Shown one piece after another: positions 44,652 to 53,359 of a stretch of DNA of 64,000 bases. The position numbers and the translations under genes are program-made. Source of the stretch: Microbispora sp. H13382 (lineage in GTDB: Bacteria; Actinomycetota; Actinomycetes; Streptosporangiales; Streptosporangiaceae); NCBI RefSeq assembly GCF_014161445.1, contig NZ_JABBXA010000005.1:423216-487215 (forward strand), written 5' to 3'. The notes under the pieces were generated by a model. The model was given only the letters and a program-made list of their open reading frames with translations. It did no database searches and was not told the DNA's origin. Position 1 is the stretch's first letter; each line of letters starts with the position of its first letter.

Positions 44652-44688
44652 GGTACGACACCTGTCGAAGTTTGACAGTGATCGTACC
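44652..44688. promoter_or_regulatory. nested palindrome between divergent regulator and oxidoreductase
   Basis: The outer arms GGTACGA (44652-44658) and TCGTACC (44682-44688) enclose inner arms CTGTC (44662-44666) and GACAG (44674-44678). All arms are perfect. The site starts nine bases upstream of the ArsR-type gene and lies 43 bases before the ADH start, so one bound dimer could silence both genes. Confidence 0.65.
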
Positions 44689-44731
44689 TTCGCCGCACAG
44701 TGAACCGCGACCACCACGAGCGGAGGGCGAC

Positions 44732-45565
44732 ATGGCGAGGACTGTGCGGCTCGGCACCGAGGCCGCCGGTGTCGTGGAGGTGGCCGGCCCGGATGTGGCC
44801 GGGTTCGCGGAGGGCCGGACGGTCAGCGTCCTGCCGGGCTTCTTCTCGCAGAACGACTACGGCGTGTACGCCGAGCGGGCGATCGTGCCGGCGTCCGCGC
44901 TGCTGTCCCGCCCCGACGGGGTGGACGCGGTGTCCGGCGCGGCGGTGTGGATGCCCTACCTCACGGCTTACGGCGCGATGGTGGAGGTGGCCGGGATTCG
45001 AGCGGGCGACGTGGTGATGATCACCGCGGCGTCCAGCAGCGTCGGCCTGGCCGCGATCCACACGGCCGTCCGCGCCGGCGCCACGCCGATCGCCGTCACC
45101 CGCACCCGCGCCAAGAGACGTCGGCTGATCGAAGAGGGCGCCGCCGAGGTCGTCGTCTCCGACGAGGAGGACGTCGCGGGACGCGTGCTGGAGCTGACCG
45201 AGGGCAGGGGCGCCGGACACGTCTTCGACGCCGTCGCCGGACCTGGAGTGACGGAGCTCGCCCGGGCCGTCGCCCCCGGCGGGACGTTGCTCCTGTGGGG
45301 TGCGCAGAGCGGGCAGCCGACGCCCTACCCGGGATTCGACCTGGGCATGCCCGCGCTGAACATGCGCACGTACACGGTCCTGGAGACCACCAAGGACCCC
45401 GAGCGACTGCGCCGCGCCGTCGCCTTCGTGGCCTCGGGCCTGCGTACGGGTGCCTTCCGCCCGGTGGTGGATCGCCTGTTCTCGCTGGAGGAGGTCGTAC
45501 GGGCTCACCGCCACATGGAGTCCGGCACCCAGATCGGCAAGATCGTCCTCACCGTGGACCACTGA
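44732..45565 (+). CDS. quinone/alcohol dehydrogenase-like oxidoreductase lacking its N-terminus
   Basis: 277 aa from ATG 44732 (GGAGGG nine bases upstream). MARTVR, the usual first residues of MDR-family NADPH:quinone reductases, run straight into LGTEAAGVVEVAGPDVAGF, which normally lies about 60 residues further on. The Rossmann half is complete (VVMITAASSSVGLAAIHTAV, GHVFDAVAGPG, LARAVAPGGTLLLWG) and so is the C-terminus (GTQIGKIVLTV). An in-frame deletion has removed most of the first catalytic-domain strands. NADPH binding may remain but activity is doubtful. Confidence 0.75.
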   Translation: MARTVRLGTEAAGVVEVAGPDVAGFAEGRTVSVLPGFFSQNDYGVYAERAIVPASALLSRPDGVDAVSGAAVWMPYLTAYGAMVEVAGIRAGDVVMITAASSSVGLAAIHTAVRAGATPIAVTRTRAKRRRLIEEGAAEVVVSDEEDVAGRVLELTEGRGAGHVFDAVAGPGVTELARAVAPGGTLLLWGAQSGQPTPYPGFDLGMPALNMRTYTVLETTKDPERLRRAVAFVASGLRTGAFRPVVDRLFSLEEVVRAHRHMESGTQIGKIVLTVDH

Positions 45566-45571
45566 GCCCTG

Positions 45572-45934
45572 ATTCCGTGGCACAACCGTGCACACGTGGG
45601 CGAGCTGCCATGCGTGGGTCACGGTGTCGTCCGCGACCCCAAGGCGAGAATCGGGCACGAGGTGGACGTGGCCGTCATCGGCGTCGCTGACGGCGGCAAA
45701 CCGCCGCTACTGGCCATCGGCGAAGCCAAATGGAATGACACGATGGGGATCGCCCATATCGAACGTCTCCGGCACATCCGCGACGTGATCGCCGCGTCCG
45801 GCCATTACGACACCACCCGCACGCGTCTCGTCTGCTTCAGCGGGACCGGATTCAATGGAAAAGCACTCGCCGGGGCGACCGCCTCATCCGATGTACACCT
45901 GATCGACCTCCCGGCGTTGTACGGCAGGGCCTGA
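45572..45934 (+). pseudogene. C-terminal fragment of an archaeal-type AAA ATPase
   Basis: A frame starting after the ADH stop gives VGHGVVRDPKARIGHEVDVA, then PPLLAIGEAKWNDTMGIAHI and ERLRHIRDVIAA. This is the restriction-endonuclease-like C-terminal domain (DUF234 type, D...GEAKW motif) of a large ATP-binding protein common in actinobacteria. The whole AAA domain is absent and there is no real start signal. Confidence 0.6.
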
Positions 45935-46004
45935 CGCGGCCGGCTCACGGTGGCAGGGAGGCCGTCGGTAGGGTCCCCTGGACGGGATCCGACGAGGGGA
46001 ATGC

Positions 46005-46940
46005 GTGAGCGTGGTGGAGCGGACCGGCGAAGCGCGGTTGCACGAGGTGGAGCGGGGGATCTTCGCGTGGGTGCAGCCGGACGGCACCTGGTGGCTGAAC
46101 AACGCCGGAGCCGTGGCAGACGACGGCGGCGTCCTGATCGTGGACACCTGTGCTACCGAGGCGCGCACCCGGCGGTTCCTCGGCGCGGTCGCCGCGGCGA
46201 CCGGCGACGCCCCGGTCCGGATGGCGGTGAACACCCACCAGCACGGGGACCACTGCTACGGGAACAGCCTGCTTCCGGACGACGCGGTCGTCTTCGGGCA
46301 CGCGGCGATGAGAGAGGCGTTGCTGGCCGATCCGCTCATCGACGGATGTCCGCCGATCTGGACGCCGGTGCCCGACTGGGGACACGTGACGCGCCGCCCG
46401 CCGTCGGTGGTGTTCACGTCTGAGCTGACCGTCCATCTGGGGACGCGCCGCGTCGAGTTGCGGCATCCCGGTCACGCCGCCCACACCCCCGGGGACGTGG
46501 TGGCGTGGCTCCCCGGCGAACGGGTGCTGTTCGCGGGGGACCTGCTGTTCAACGGGCTCACCCCGCTGGTGCTGATGGGGTCGGTCGAGGGGGCGTTGCG
46601 GTCGCTGGACTGGCTGGCCGCCTTCGAACCCGCACACGTCGTGCCGGGACACGGGCCGCTCGCCACCGCCTCGGAGCTGCCGGAGGTGCTGGCGGCGCAC
46701 GAGCGGTACTACCGCTTCGTCCTCGGCGTCGCCCGGACGGGACGGGAGAACGGGCTCACCCCGCTGGCCGCCGCGCGGGCGGCCGACCTGGGCGAGTTCG
46801 CCGGATGGGCGGACGCCGAGCGCCTGGTGCTCAACCTGCACCGCGCCTACGCCGAGGCCGAAGGCGGCGAGGTGGATCTCCTCGCCGCCTTCGGCGACGC
46901 CATGGCCTGGCACGGTGGGCCGCTGCCGACCTCAGTGTGA
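46005..46940 (+). CDS. MBL-fold metallo-hydrolase
   Basis: 311 aa from GTG 46005 (GAGGGGAATGC upstream). The metallo-beta-lactamase signature NTHQHGDHCYGN gives His78, His80, Asp82 and His83; further ligands are His in LRHPGHAAHTPGD, Asp in LFAGDLLFNG and His in VVPGHGPLA. All metal ligands are present. The C-terminal ~80 residues are helical as in cyclase-like or SoxH-like hydrolases. Substrate unknown. It ends eight bases before the convergent GH3 gene. Confidence 0.88.
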   Translation: MSVVERTGEARLHEVERGIFAWVQPDGTWWLNNAGAVADDGGVLIVDTCATEARTRRFLGAVAAATGDAPVRMAVNTHQHGDHCYGNSLLPDDAVVFGHAAMREALLADPLIDGCPPIWTPVPDWGHVTRRPPSVVFTSELTVHLGTRRVELRHPGHAAHTPGDVVAWLPGERVLFAGDLLFNGLTPLVLMGSVEGALRSLDWLAAFEPAHVVPGHGPLATASELPEVLAAHERYYRFVLGVARTGRENGLTPLAAARAADLGEFAGWADAERLVLNLHRAYAEAEGGEVDLLAAFGDAMAWHGGPLPTSV

Positions 46941-46948
46941 GGCCGGCG

Positions 46949-49900
46949 TCACGACCAGCCCTGCAAACCGGCTCCGTACGGATAGAGGGGGTTGCCGTAG
47001 GTGGTGGGGACGGTCTGGCCCGCGTCGACGCGGGCCCGGATCTCCGACCGCTGGGCGGCGGTGGCGCCCAGGTCGTAGGGGAGGTTCCAGTCCTCGACGG
47101 CGTCGGCGAGCACGTCGCCGCCGCCCGGTTTGAGGATCTGGTCGAGGCTGCGCGGCAACTGCCACGGCAGGCGCCCGCGCGGCGTGTAGTCGCCGAACAG
47201 GAGGCTCGCCGTGGCCGGGCCGATCTCCTCGCCGCCCCGGTACGTCACCACGATGGCGTCGGCCAGGCCGTTCCACTCGCTGATCACGATGGGCCGGGGG
47301 AGGGTGAGCACGACGACCACCGGAACGCCCTGGTTCTTGAAGTCCTGGATGACGGCCAGCTGGTCGGCGGGCAGCTGCGGTTGCTCCTTCACCCAGGCGG
47401 TGGCGTGGGTGTAGGTCGGCTCGCCGACGGCCACGATCGCGAGCTTGGGGGAGGGACCGGTGTCCTGGTGGACGTTGACGCCCGCCGTGGCCGCCCGCGC
47501 CTTCACCGCGTCCAGCAGGGTCTGCGAGCCGTACTCCTGGTGGAAGAAGCTCGTCCAGATGCAGCAGGCCGATCCGTCGGTGGCCCGTGGACCGGCGACC
47601 ACGACGTTGTCGCCCGCCTTGAGCTTCAGCGGGAGCACGCCGTTGTTCTTGAGCAGCGTGACGGACTGCCGGGCGGCCTGGTTGGCGAGCGCGACGTACG
47701 ACGGCTGGTGGAACCGGTAGGGCCCGTTCACCGGGTCGCCGTACGGGCGCTCGAACACGCCGAGCGTGAACTTCAGACGCAGGATCCGGGTCACGGCGTC
47801 GTTGATCCGCGCCATCGGCACATTGGCGAGGAACGTCGCCATCGTGAACCCGGTGGCTCCGGGGTCGGCCCCGCCCATCACGTCCGAGCCGGCGTTCGCG
47901 GCCTTGACCCAGACCGAGGACGGCAGCCAGTCGGTGGTGATGAGACCGGTGTAGCCGAGGTTGTTCCGCAGGTAGTCGAGGATCGGCTTGCTGTCGCCCG
48001 CGCCCGACCCGCCCGGGTCGAGGTAGGAGCTCCCGGCGTAGCCCGGCATGATGTTGACGGCGCCGGCCTCCATCGCGGCCCTGAACGGGATCATGTGGTA
48101 CTTGATCGTCACCGCGTCGTAGGTGATCCCCGCCTCGCCGCCCGCGCCCTCGCCCGGCCAGTGCTTGACGGTCGCCAGCACCGAGGCGGGGTTGAGCTCG
48201 GGGCCGCCCTGCAGCCCGGCCACCAGCGCGCGGACCTGGGCGGCGGCGACGTCGGCGTTCTCGCCGTTGCCCTCCTGGATGCGGGGATAGAGGACCTTGG
48301 TGCCGACCTCGGCGAGCGGGCCGAGCACGCCGCGCGCCCCGACCTCCAGCTCCTCGCGGCGCTGCGTGTCGCCGAGCTTGTAGTCGAGCGCGTAGTCCTT
48401 GCCCGCCGCGAGCGCGCTCTGCAGCGGATAGGTGGTCTGGTATCCGGCGATGGTGTCGCCCGCCGAGACCGGCGGTATGCCGAGCCGGGTCCCGGACGCG
48501 TTCAGCAGCACGGCGTGCAGGTCGTTCGGCAACGCGGGGCCGAAGTGCCAGCCCGAGAGCGGGTAGCTCTGGGCGTTGTAGAACATCTGGTACGCCTTCT
48601 CTTCCGGCGTCATCCTGCCGAGCAAATCGTTGACCCGGGTCTCGACGGGCAGCCGCCAGTTCTCGTACGGCTCGATCGTCCCGTTCTTGTTGAGGTCGCG
48701 GGCGCCGTTGACGACCGCCACGCCGTCGGTGACCTGCTCGACGTCGGGTAGATAGAGGCTGAAGGCGCGGATGTTCGACGTCGTCCTGGCGCCCGACCCG
48801 CTCACCGCGACGACGAACCACTTGTACGTCCACCGGTCGGGGATGTCCCAGGAAGGCGTGTAGCTCGTGCCGGTCGGCTCGGCGACCTTGGTGTAGAGGT
48901 CGATCAGGTTGCCGGAGGCGGTGAAGTCGTAGTCGGCTCGGCTGACGTTCAGCCAGACCTCGTAGCGCACCGCGCCGGAGACGGCCGCCCAGGAGAACGC
49001 GGGCCGCCGGGTGTCGGTGATCATGGCCTTGTCGGCGGGGACGGACAGCGCGAACTGACCTGTGGTCGCCGGGGCCCTGGTCGGCGGGGACAGCAGGGGC
49101 GCGGTCGAGGCCGCCGTGTCCACCGTGCCGAAGACCTGGAACTCCCATAGCGAGTAGCCGTAGCCCGTCGCGCGGGCCGTGCCGACGAAGCGGACATAGC
49201 GGCCGTCGCCGGTGACGTTCAGGTTCTCGACCCCGCCCTTGCCGCTGGTCGTGGTGTGGATCGGCGTCCATGACGTGCCGTTGGCGGACACCTCGATCCG
49301 GTAGCCGGTGGCGTACGCCGACTCCCAGTTGAGCGTGACGCCGGTGATGTGCCCGGCGCCGCCGAGGTCCACCCGCAGCCACTGGTCGTCGGAGTACTGG
49401 CTCGACCAGCGGGTCGTCGTGCGCCCGTCGAGCGCCGCCGCCGGAGCGTTGCCGCCCTCCCAGGACGAGGCCGTCACCTGCTTGTACGCCGAGATCGGCG
49501 TGCCGCTCGGCGGCGGGTCGGTGGTGCCGCCGCCGCTCGTGTGGACGGCGAACTCCCACAGCGAGTAACCCCAGCCGGTGGCGCGGGCGGTGCCGTACAG
49601 GCGGACGTAGCGGCCCGAGCCGGTGACGTCGAGGGTCTGCGTGCCGCCGGTGCCGGTGGTGGTGGAGTAGAGGTCGGTCCAGGTGGAGGCGTTGTCGGAG
49701 ACCTGGATTTTGAATGCGGTGGCGTAGGCCGCCTCCCAGGTCAGGACGACCTTGCAGATCGTTCTGGCCGAGCCGAGGTCGACCTGGAGCCACTGGGGGT
49801 CGGCGGCGGCGCTGGACCAGCGGGTGCCGGGGTCGCCGTCGACGGCGGCCGACGCCGGTGTGCCGGCGTTCTCGGTGGACGAGGCGGTCGCGGGCCTGCC

Positions 49901-50446
49901 CTGGGCGGCGTCGGCCGTGCCGCACGTGCCGCTCGACGTGGTGCCGTAGACCTGGAACTCCCATAGGGAGTAGCCGTACGCGGTGGCGCGGGCGGTGCCG
50001 TACAGGCGGACGTACCGGCCCGAGCCGGTCACGGTGAGGGTCTGCGTGCCGCCCGTTCCGCTCGTGGTGGAGTAGACGTCGGTCCAGGCCGAACCGTCGG
50101 CCGACACCTGGATCTTGAATGCGGTGGCGTAGGCGGCCTCCCAGTTCAGGGTGACCTGGCTCAGCGTCGCGGCGGACCCGAGGTCGACCTGGAGCCACTG
50201 CGGGTCGCCGAACGCGCTGGACCAGCGGGTGCCGGTGTTCCCGTCGACGGCGGCCGACGCCGGTGTGCCGGCGTTCTCGGTGGACGAGGCCGTCGCGGTC
50301 CTGCCCTGCGACAGCAGGACCGGCGCGGCGTGCGCCGGCCCGGACACGGCGGCGCCGGCCACGACGCAGGCCGCGACCAGGGTCAGCCCGCTGAGCACGG
50401 CTGTCAGAGCACGGCGGGCGGAATGGAACGTTGGGCGTCTTCTCAT
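46949..50446 (-). CDS. secreted GH3 beta-glycosidase with three discoidin domains
   Basis: 1165 aa from ATG 50446 (GAGGAATCGCCACC before it), 17 codons inside the open frame. A signal peptide ends GPAHA. Three F5/8C modules follow, each starting with a TASS-x-E-x-A motif and containing TRWSS and LQVDLG (about 45-175, 185-315, 325-455). Next is an Fn3-like segment (PAFSWAAVSGAVRYEVWL) and then the GH3 domains: FGPALPNDLHAVLL, KHWPGEGAGGEAG, the nucleophile in LITTDWLP (Asp839), SVTLLKNNGVLPLK and a long C-terminal domain (GGEEIGPATASLLFGDYTPRG). The acceptor sugar (glucose, xylose, N-acetylglucosamine) is not determinable. It has its own promoter. Confidence 0.9.
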   Translation of the reverse strand: MRRRPTFHSARRALTAVLSGLTLVAACVVAGAAVSGPAHAAPVLLSQGRTATASSTENAGTPASAAVDGNTGTRWSSAFGDPQWLQVDLGSAATLSQVTLNWEAAYATAFKIQVSADGSAWTDVYSTTSGTGGTQTLTVTGSGRYVRLYGTARATAYGYSLWEFQVYGTTSSGTCGTADAAQGRPATASSTENAGTPASAAVDGDPGTRWSSAAADPQWLQVDLGSARTICKVVLTWEAAYATAFKIQVSDNASTWTDLYSTTTGTGGTQTLDVTGSGRYVRLYGTARATGWGYSLWEFAVHTSGGGTTDPPPSGTPISAYKQVTASSWEGGNAPAAALDGRTTTRWSSQYSDDQWLRVDLGGAGHITGVTLNWESAYATGYRIEVSANGTSWTPIHTTTSGKGGVENLNVTGDGRYVRFVGTARATGYGYSLWEFQVFGTVDTAASTAPLLSPPTRAPATTGQFALSVPADKAMITDTRRPAFSWAAVSGAVRYEVWLNVSRADYDFTASGNLIDLYTKVAEPTGTSYTPSWDIPDRWTYKWFVVAVSGSGARTTSNIRAFSLYLPDVEQVTDGVAVVNGARDLNKNGTIEPYENWRLPVETRVNDLLGRMTPEEKAYQMFYNAQSYPLSGWHFGPALPNDLHAVLLNASGTRLGIPPVSAGDTIAGYQTTYPLQSALAAGKDYALDYKLGDTQRREELEVGARGVLGPLAEVGTKVLYPRIQEGNGENADVAAAQVRALVAGLQGGPELNPASVLATVKHWPGEGAGGEAGITYDAVTIKYHMIPFRAAMEAGAVNIMPGYAGSSYLDPGGSGAGDSKPILDYLRNNLGYTGLITTDWLPSSVWVKAANAGSDVMGGADPGATGFTMATFLANVPMARINDAVTRILRLKFTLGVFERPYGDPVNGPYRFHQPSYVALANQAARQSVTLLKNNGVLPLKLKAGDNVVVAGPRATDGSACCIWTSFFHQEYGSQTLLDAVKARAATAGVNVHQDTGPSPKLAIVAVGEPTYTHATAWVKEQPQLPADQLAVIQDFKNQGVPVVVVLTLPRPIVISEWNGLADAIVVTYRGGEEIGPATASLLFGDYTPRGRLPWQLPRSLDQILKPGGGDVLADAVEDWNLPYDLGATAAQRSEIRARVDAGQTVPTTYGNPLYPYGAGLQGWS

Positions 50447-50493
50447 GGTGGCGATTCCTCTTCGGGGGGTGAACAGGGCGAGCCCTGACCCAG

Positions 50494-50522
50494 ACAATGA
50501 TCGCCTTCGATACTTAGGTCAA
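50494..50522 (-). promoter_or_regulatory. candidate promoter and operator of the GH3 gene
   Basis: On the minus strand TTGACC (50522-50517), 17 bases, then CATTGT (50499-50494). Around the -35 lie TACTTAGG and the inverted repeat TACT...AGTA (50523-50537), AT-rich in an otherwise GC-rich region. Such TACTAAA/TTTAGTA sites suggest ROK-type control, which is an inference. Confidence 0.5.
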
Positions 50523-50637
50523 TACTTGAATTTAGTACGCAATGAATTGATCTTGACTGGCGTCGTCCACAAGGTCGCCGGCCGGGAGTCGGCGTTCGCC
50601 TGCTTTCCTGCGGCGTCGACGGCTTCGCGTGCCGGTC

Positions 50638-51093
50638 CTACAGCCGGCTGAACACAGAGGCCAGCGTTTCGATCTCCTGTGCGGAGAGCTTGTCGATGAA
50701 GTGGCGGCGCACCGCGGCGTCCAGGCCGGGGTGTGCGGCGGCGATGGCGGCGCGGCCGGTGTCGGTGAGGGTGACGATGACGCCGCCGGTGCGCTCGCGG
50801 GTGAGGAGTCCGCGGGTGCTCATGCGGGTGAGCTGGTGGGAGAGGCGGGTGCGATCCCAGCCGAGTGACGCGGCGAGCTCGCTCTGACGCAGGGCGCCTC
50901 CCGCCTTCTCGAGGCTGACGAGGATCGACAGGTCCGGCTCGGACAGGCCTGCCGCCTCGGCGGTGTCCGCGATCACGCGGGCCCGGAGGACCTCGTGGGC
51001 GCGCTTGAAGGCGACCCAGAAGTCGACGGGCTCCGGCGTGGCCCCGGTCGCGGCCTCGTCCGGCGCGGCGGTCTCTCCATCGCGTGTTGACAT
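50638..51093 (-). CDS. MarR-family regulator
   Basis: 151 aa from ATG 51093 (GAGG about ten bases upstream). After an acidic 20-residue lead come FWVAFKRAHEVLRARVIAD, SEPDLSILVSLEKAGGALRQ, SELAASLGWDRTRLSHQLTR and the wing GLLTRERTGGVIVTLTDTGR, a standard MarR winged helix. It is divergent from an aldo/keto reductase and oxidoreductase pair. Two palindromic sites lie between them, one covering its own start codon, so it very likely represses itself and that pair. Confidence 0.9.
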   Translation of the reverse strand: MSTRDGETAAPDEAATGATPEPVDFWVAFKRAHEVLRARVIADTAEAAGLSEPDLSILVSLEKAGGALRQSELAASLGWDRTRLSHQLTRMSTRGLLTRERTGGVIVTLTDTGRAAIAAAHPGLDAAVRRHFIDKLSAQEIETLASVFSRL

Positions 51094-51128
51094 ATCAACA
51101 TGCCTCTTCCTAGTGTTGAAATATCAAC
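51085..51128. promoter_or_regulatory. two MarR operator copies
   Basis: TGTTGA-CATA-TCAACA (51085-51100) and GTTGA-AATA-TCAAC (51115-51128) share the same arms and 4-base spacer and are centred 29 bases apart, near three helical turns. The first includes the MarR start codon. Confidence 0.75.
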
Positions 51129-51199
51129 GCTAACAGACGGCTGTGCTCGCGGCAGCCCTGTCGGCGGCGTCCATGCTTTCCCACCCCTCAGGAGGCGCC

Positions 51200-52231
51200 A
51201 TGCACACCCGACCTCTTGGAACCGGCGGTCCTCGGGTCGCCCCTCTCGCCCTGGGCTGCGCCGGCATGTCCGACCACACGGCCCCCGCCGACGAGGCCGA
51301 CGCCATCGCCACGATCCGCACCGCCCTCGACGCCGGAGTCACCCTCCTCGACACCGCCGACTTCTACGGCATGGGCCACAACGAGGACCTCATCCGCCGC
51401 GCCCTCCGCGCCGGCGATCGCGACAAGGTGCTCCTCAGCGTCAAGTTCGGCGGTCTGCGCGGCCCCGACGGAGCCTTCGTCGGCATCGAGGGCCGGCCCG
51501 CCCACGTCAGGAACGCGCTCGCCTACTCCCTGCGCCGCCTCGGCGGCGACCACGTCGACATCTACCGCCCAGCGCGCCTCGACCCCGCCACTCCGATCGA
51601 GGACACGATCGGCGCGATCTCCGAGCTGGTCCAGGCCGGGTACGTGCGCCACATCGGGCTCTCCGAGGTGGGGCCGCAGACCATCCGCCGTGCCCACGCC
51701 GTGCACCCGATCTGCGATGTGCAGATCGAATACTCCCTGTTCAGCCGTGGCCCCGAGACCAACGGCATCCTGGACACCTGCGGCGAGCTGGGGATCGGCG
51801 TCACCGCCTACGGGGTCCTCGCGCACGGCCTGCTCACCGGCGCCTACCGGCAACCCGCCGGGGGCGACCCGCGCGCCGGCTGGCTGCCGCGCTTCCACCC
51901 CGGCAATCTCGCCACGAACCTCGCCCTCGTCGAGCGGCTGCGGCCGCTCGCCGACGCGCACGGCATCAGCGTCGCGCAACTCGCCACCGCCTGGGTCATC
52001 GCGCGGAGCCGCGAGCGCGGCACCATCGTGGCCGTCCTCGGCGCCCGCCGGCCGCACCGCGTCGAGGAGGCCCTGGCCGCGGCAGCCGTCGCCCTGACCG
52101 ACACGGACCTGCGCGCGATCGACGAGGCCGTCCCGGCCGGCGCGGTGGCCGGCACCCGATACGCCGCACCCCTCATGGCCCTGCTGGACAGCGAGTCGCC
52201 ATTCACCGAGAGAACAGGCCGCGAATCATGA
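51200..52231 (+). CDS. aldo/keto reductase
   Basis: 343 aa from ATG 51200 (GGAGG at 51190-51194), 19 codons inside the open frame. AKR features: PRVAPLALGCAGMSDHTAP, Asp and Tyr in LLDTADFYGMGHNED, Lys in VLLSVKFGGLRG, and GYVRHIGLSEVGPQTIRRA, SRERGTIVAVLGARRPHR near the cofactor site. The usual catalytic His (YYLHR) is replaced: the loop reads VDIYRPARLDP, as in a subset of actinobacterial AKRs. NADPH-dependent carbonyl reduction is expected but may be altered. ATGA overlap with the next gene shows an operon under MarR control. Confidence 0.88.
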   Translation: MHTRPLGTGGPRVAPLALGCAGMSDHTAPADEADAIATIRTALDAGVTLLDTADFYGMGHNEDLIRRALRAGDRDKVLLSVKFGGLRGPDGAFVGIEGRPAHVRNALAYSLRRLGGDHVDIYRPARLDPATPIEDTIGAISELVQAGYVRHIGLSEVGPQTIRRAHAVHPICDVQIEYSLFSRGPETNGILDTCGELGIGVTAYGVLAHGLLTGAYRQPAGGDPRAGWLPRFHPGNLATNLALVERLRPLADAHGISVAQLATAWVIARSRERGTIVAVLGARRPHRVEEALAAAAVALTDTDLRAIDEAVPAGAVAGTRYAAPLMALLDSESPFTERTGRES

Positions 52232-53349
52232 ACACAGCCATGTCACCGCTCGCCGAGCCGGCCCGGTCCGGGAAGCCGATCGGAGTAGGGATCATCGGGC
52301 TCGGGGCGGACGGAAGCTGGGCCGAGCGCTCTCACCTGCCGGCCCTGCGCGCCGTCCCGGGTTACGAGCTGAGGGCCCTGAGCACGAGTTCGAAACAGTC
52401 GGCGGAGCGCTCCGGACACAAGCACGGAGTGTCGCGCACCTTCGGGACGGCGGCCGAACTGGCCGCCTGCGACGAGGTGGACCTCGTGGTCGTGGCGGTG
52501 AAGGTGCCGCACCACCGGGAACTGGTGCGGACGGCGCTGAGCGCCGGCAAGAGCGTGCTGTGCGAGTGGCCGCTCGGCAACGGGCTCGCGGAGGCCGAGG
52601 ACATGGCGCGGCAGGCGCGCGGCCGCGTGGTGCCGACCGTCGTCGGACTCCAGGCGCGGTCGCACCCGGCCCTCGCCTACGTGCGGGATCTCGTGGCCGA
52701 CGGCTACGTGGGGGAGGTGCTGTCCACGACGGTCGTCGGCTCCGGCGGCGCCTGGGGCGCCACCGTCGGCCCCGGCGATCACCACGTGCTCGACGCCGCC
52801 AACGGCACGACACTGCTGACCGTTCCCTTCGCCCACACCCTCGACGGACTCGCGTCCGTCCTGGGCGAGCCCGAGGACCTGCGGATCCACCTTGCGTTGC
52901 GGCGTACGTCGGCCGTGGACACCGGGAGCGGGCGGCCCGTGCCCATGACCGCCGCCGACCAGGTGGTGGCCTGGGGACGGCTGCCGGGCGGCGCGGTGGC
53001 CACCTTCCACTACCGCGGCGGCATGTCCCGGGGCGTCAACTTCCGCTGGGAGATCAACGGCACCGAGGGCGACCTCGTCCTCACCGCTCCGATCGGCCAT
53101 CTCCAGCTCAGCCCGATCACCCTCGAAGGCGGCCGCGGGACAGCGGGACTCGCTCCCCTGACGGTGCCGGACTCATACGTTCGCGTCCCGCGGCTGGACC
53201 CCCACGCCGACGCGCCGGCGTACGCGGTCGCGCACGCCTACCAGCGGTTCCTGGACGACCTGCGCGAGGGCGGCACGCCGGGCGTGCCTGATTTCGCGCA
53301 CGGCGCCGCCCGGCACCGCGGCATCGAATCCGCCATCACGACGGACTGA
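52228..53349 (+). CDS. Gfo/Idh/MocA-family oxidoreductase
   Basis: 373 aa from ATG 52228, overlapping the AKR stop. N-terminal Rossmann fold IGVGIIGLGADGSWAERSHL, TFGTAAELAACDEVDLVVVA and the EWPLG variant of the EKP motif (CEWPLGNGLAEAE). The C-terminal sheet domain includes VPFAHTLDGLASVLGEP and GVNFRWEINGTEGDLVLT. The usual lysine of EKP is replaced by Trp-Pro, as in the galactose/lactose 2-dehydrogenase Gal80-like branch. Probably NADP-dependent oxidoreduction or regulation of a sugar-related compound together with the AKR. Confidence 0.87.
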   Translation: MNTAMSPLAEPARSGKPIGVGIIGLGADGSWAERSHLPALRAVPGYELRALSTSSKQSAERSGHKHGVSRTFGTAAELAACDEVDLVVVAVKVPHHRELVRTALSAGKSVLCEWPLGNGLAEAEDMARQARGRVVPTVVGLQARSHPALAYVRDLVADGYVGEVLSTTVVGSGGAWGATVGPGDHHVLDAANGTTLLTVPFAHTLDGLASVLGEPEDLRIHLALRRTSAVDTGSGRPVPMTAADQVVAWGRLPGGAVATFHYRGGMSRGVNFRWEINGTEGDLVLTAPIGHLQLSPITLEGGRGTAGLAPLTVPDSYVRVPRLDPHADAPAYAVAHAYQRFLDDLREGGTPGVPDFAHGAARHRGIESAITTD

Positions 53350-53359
53350 CGGCGAAACC

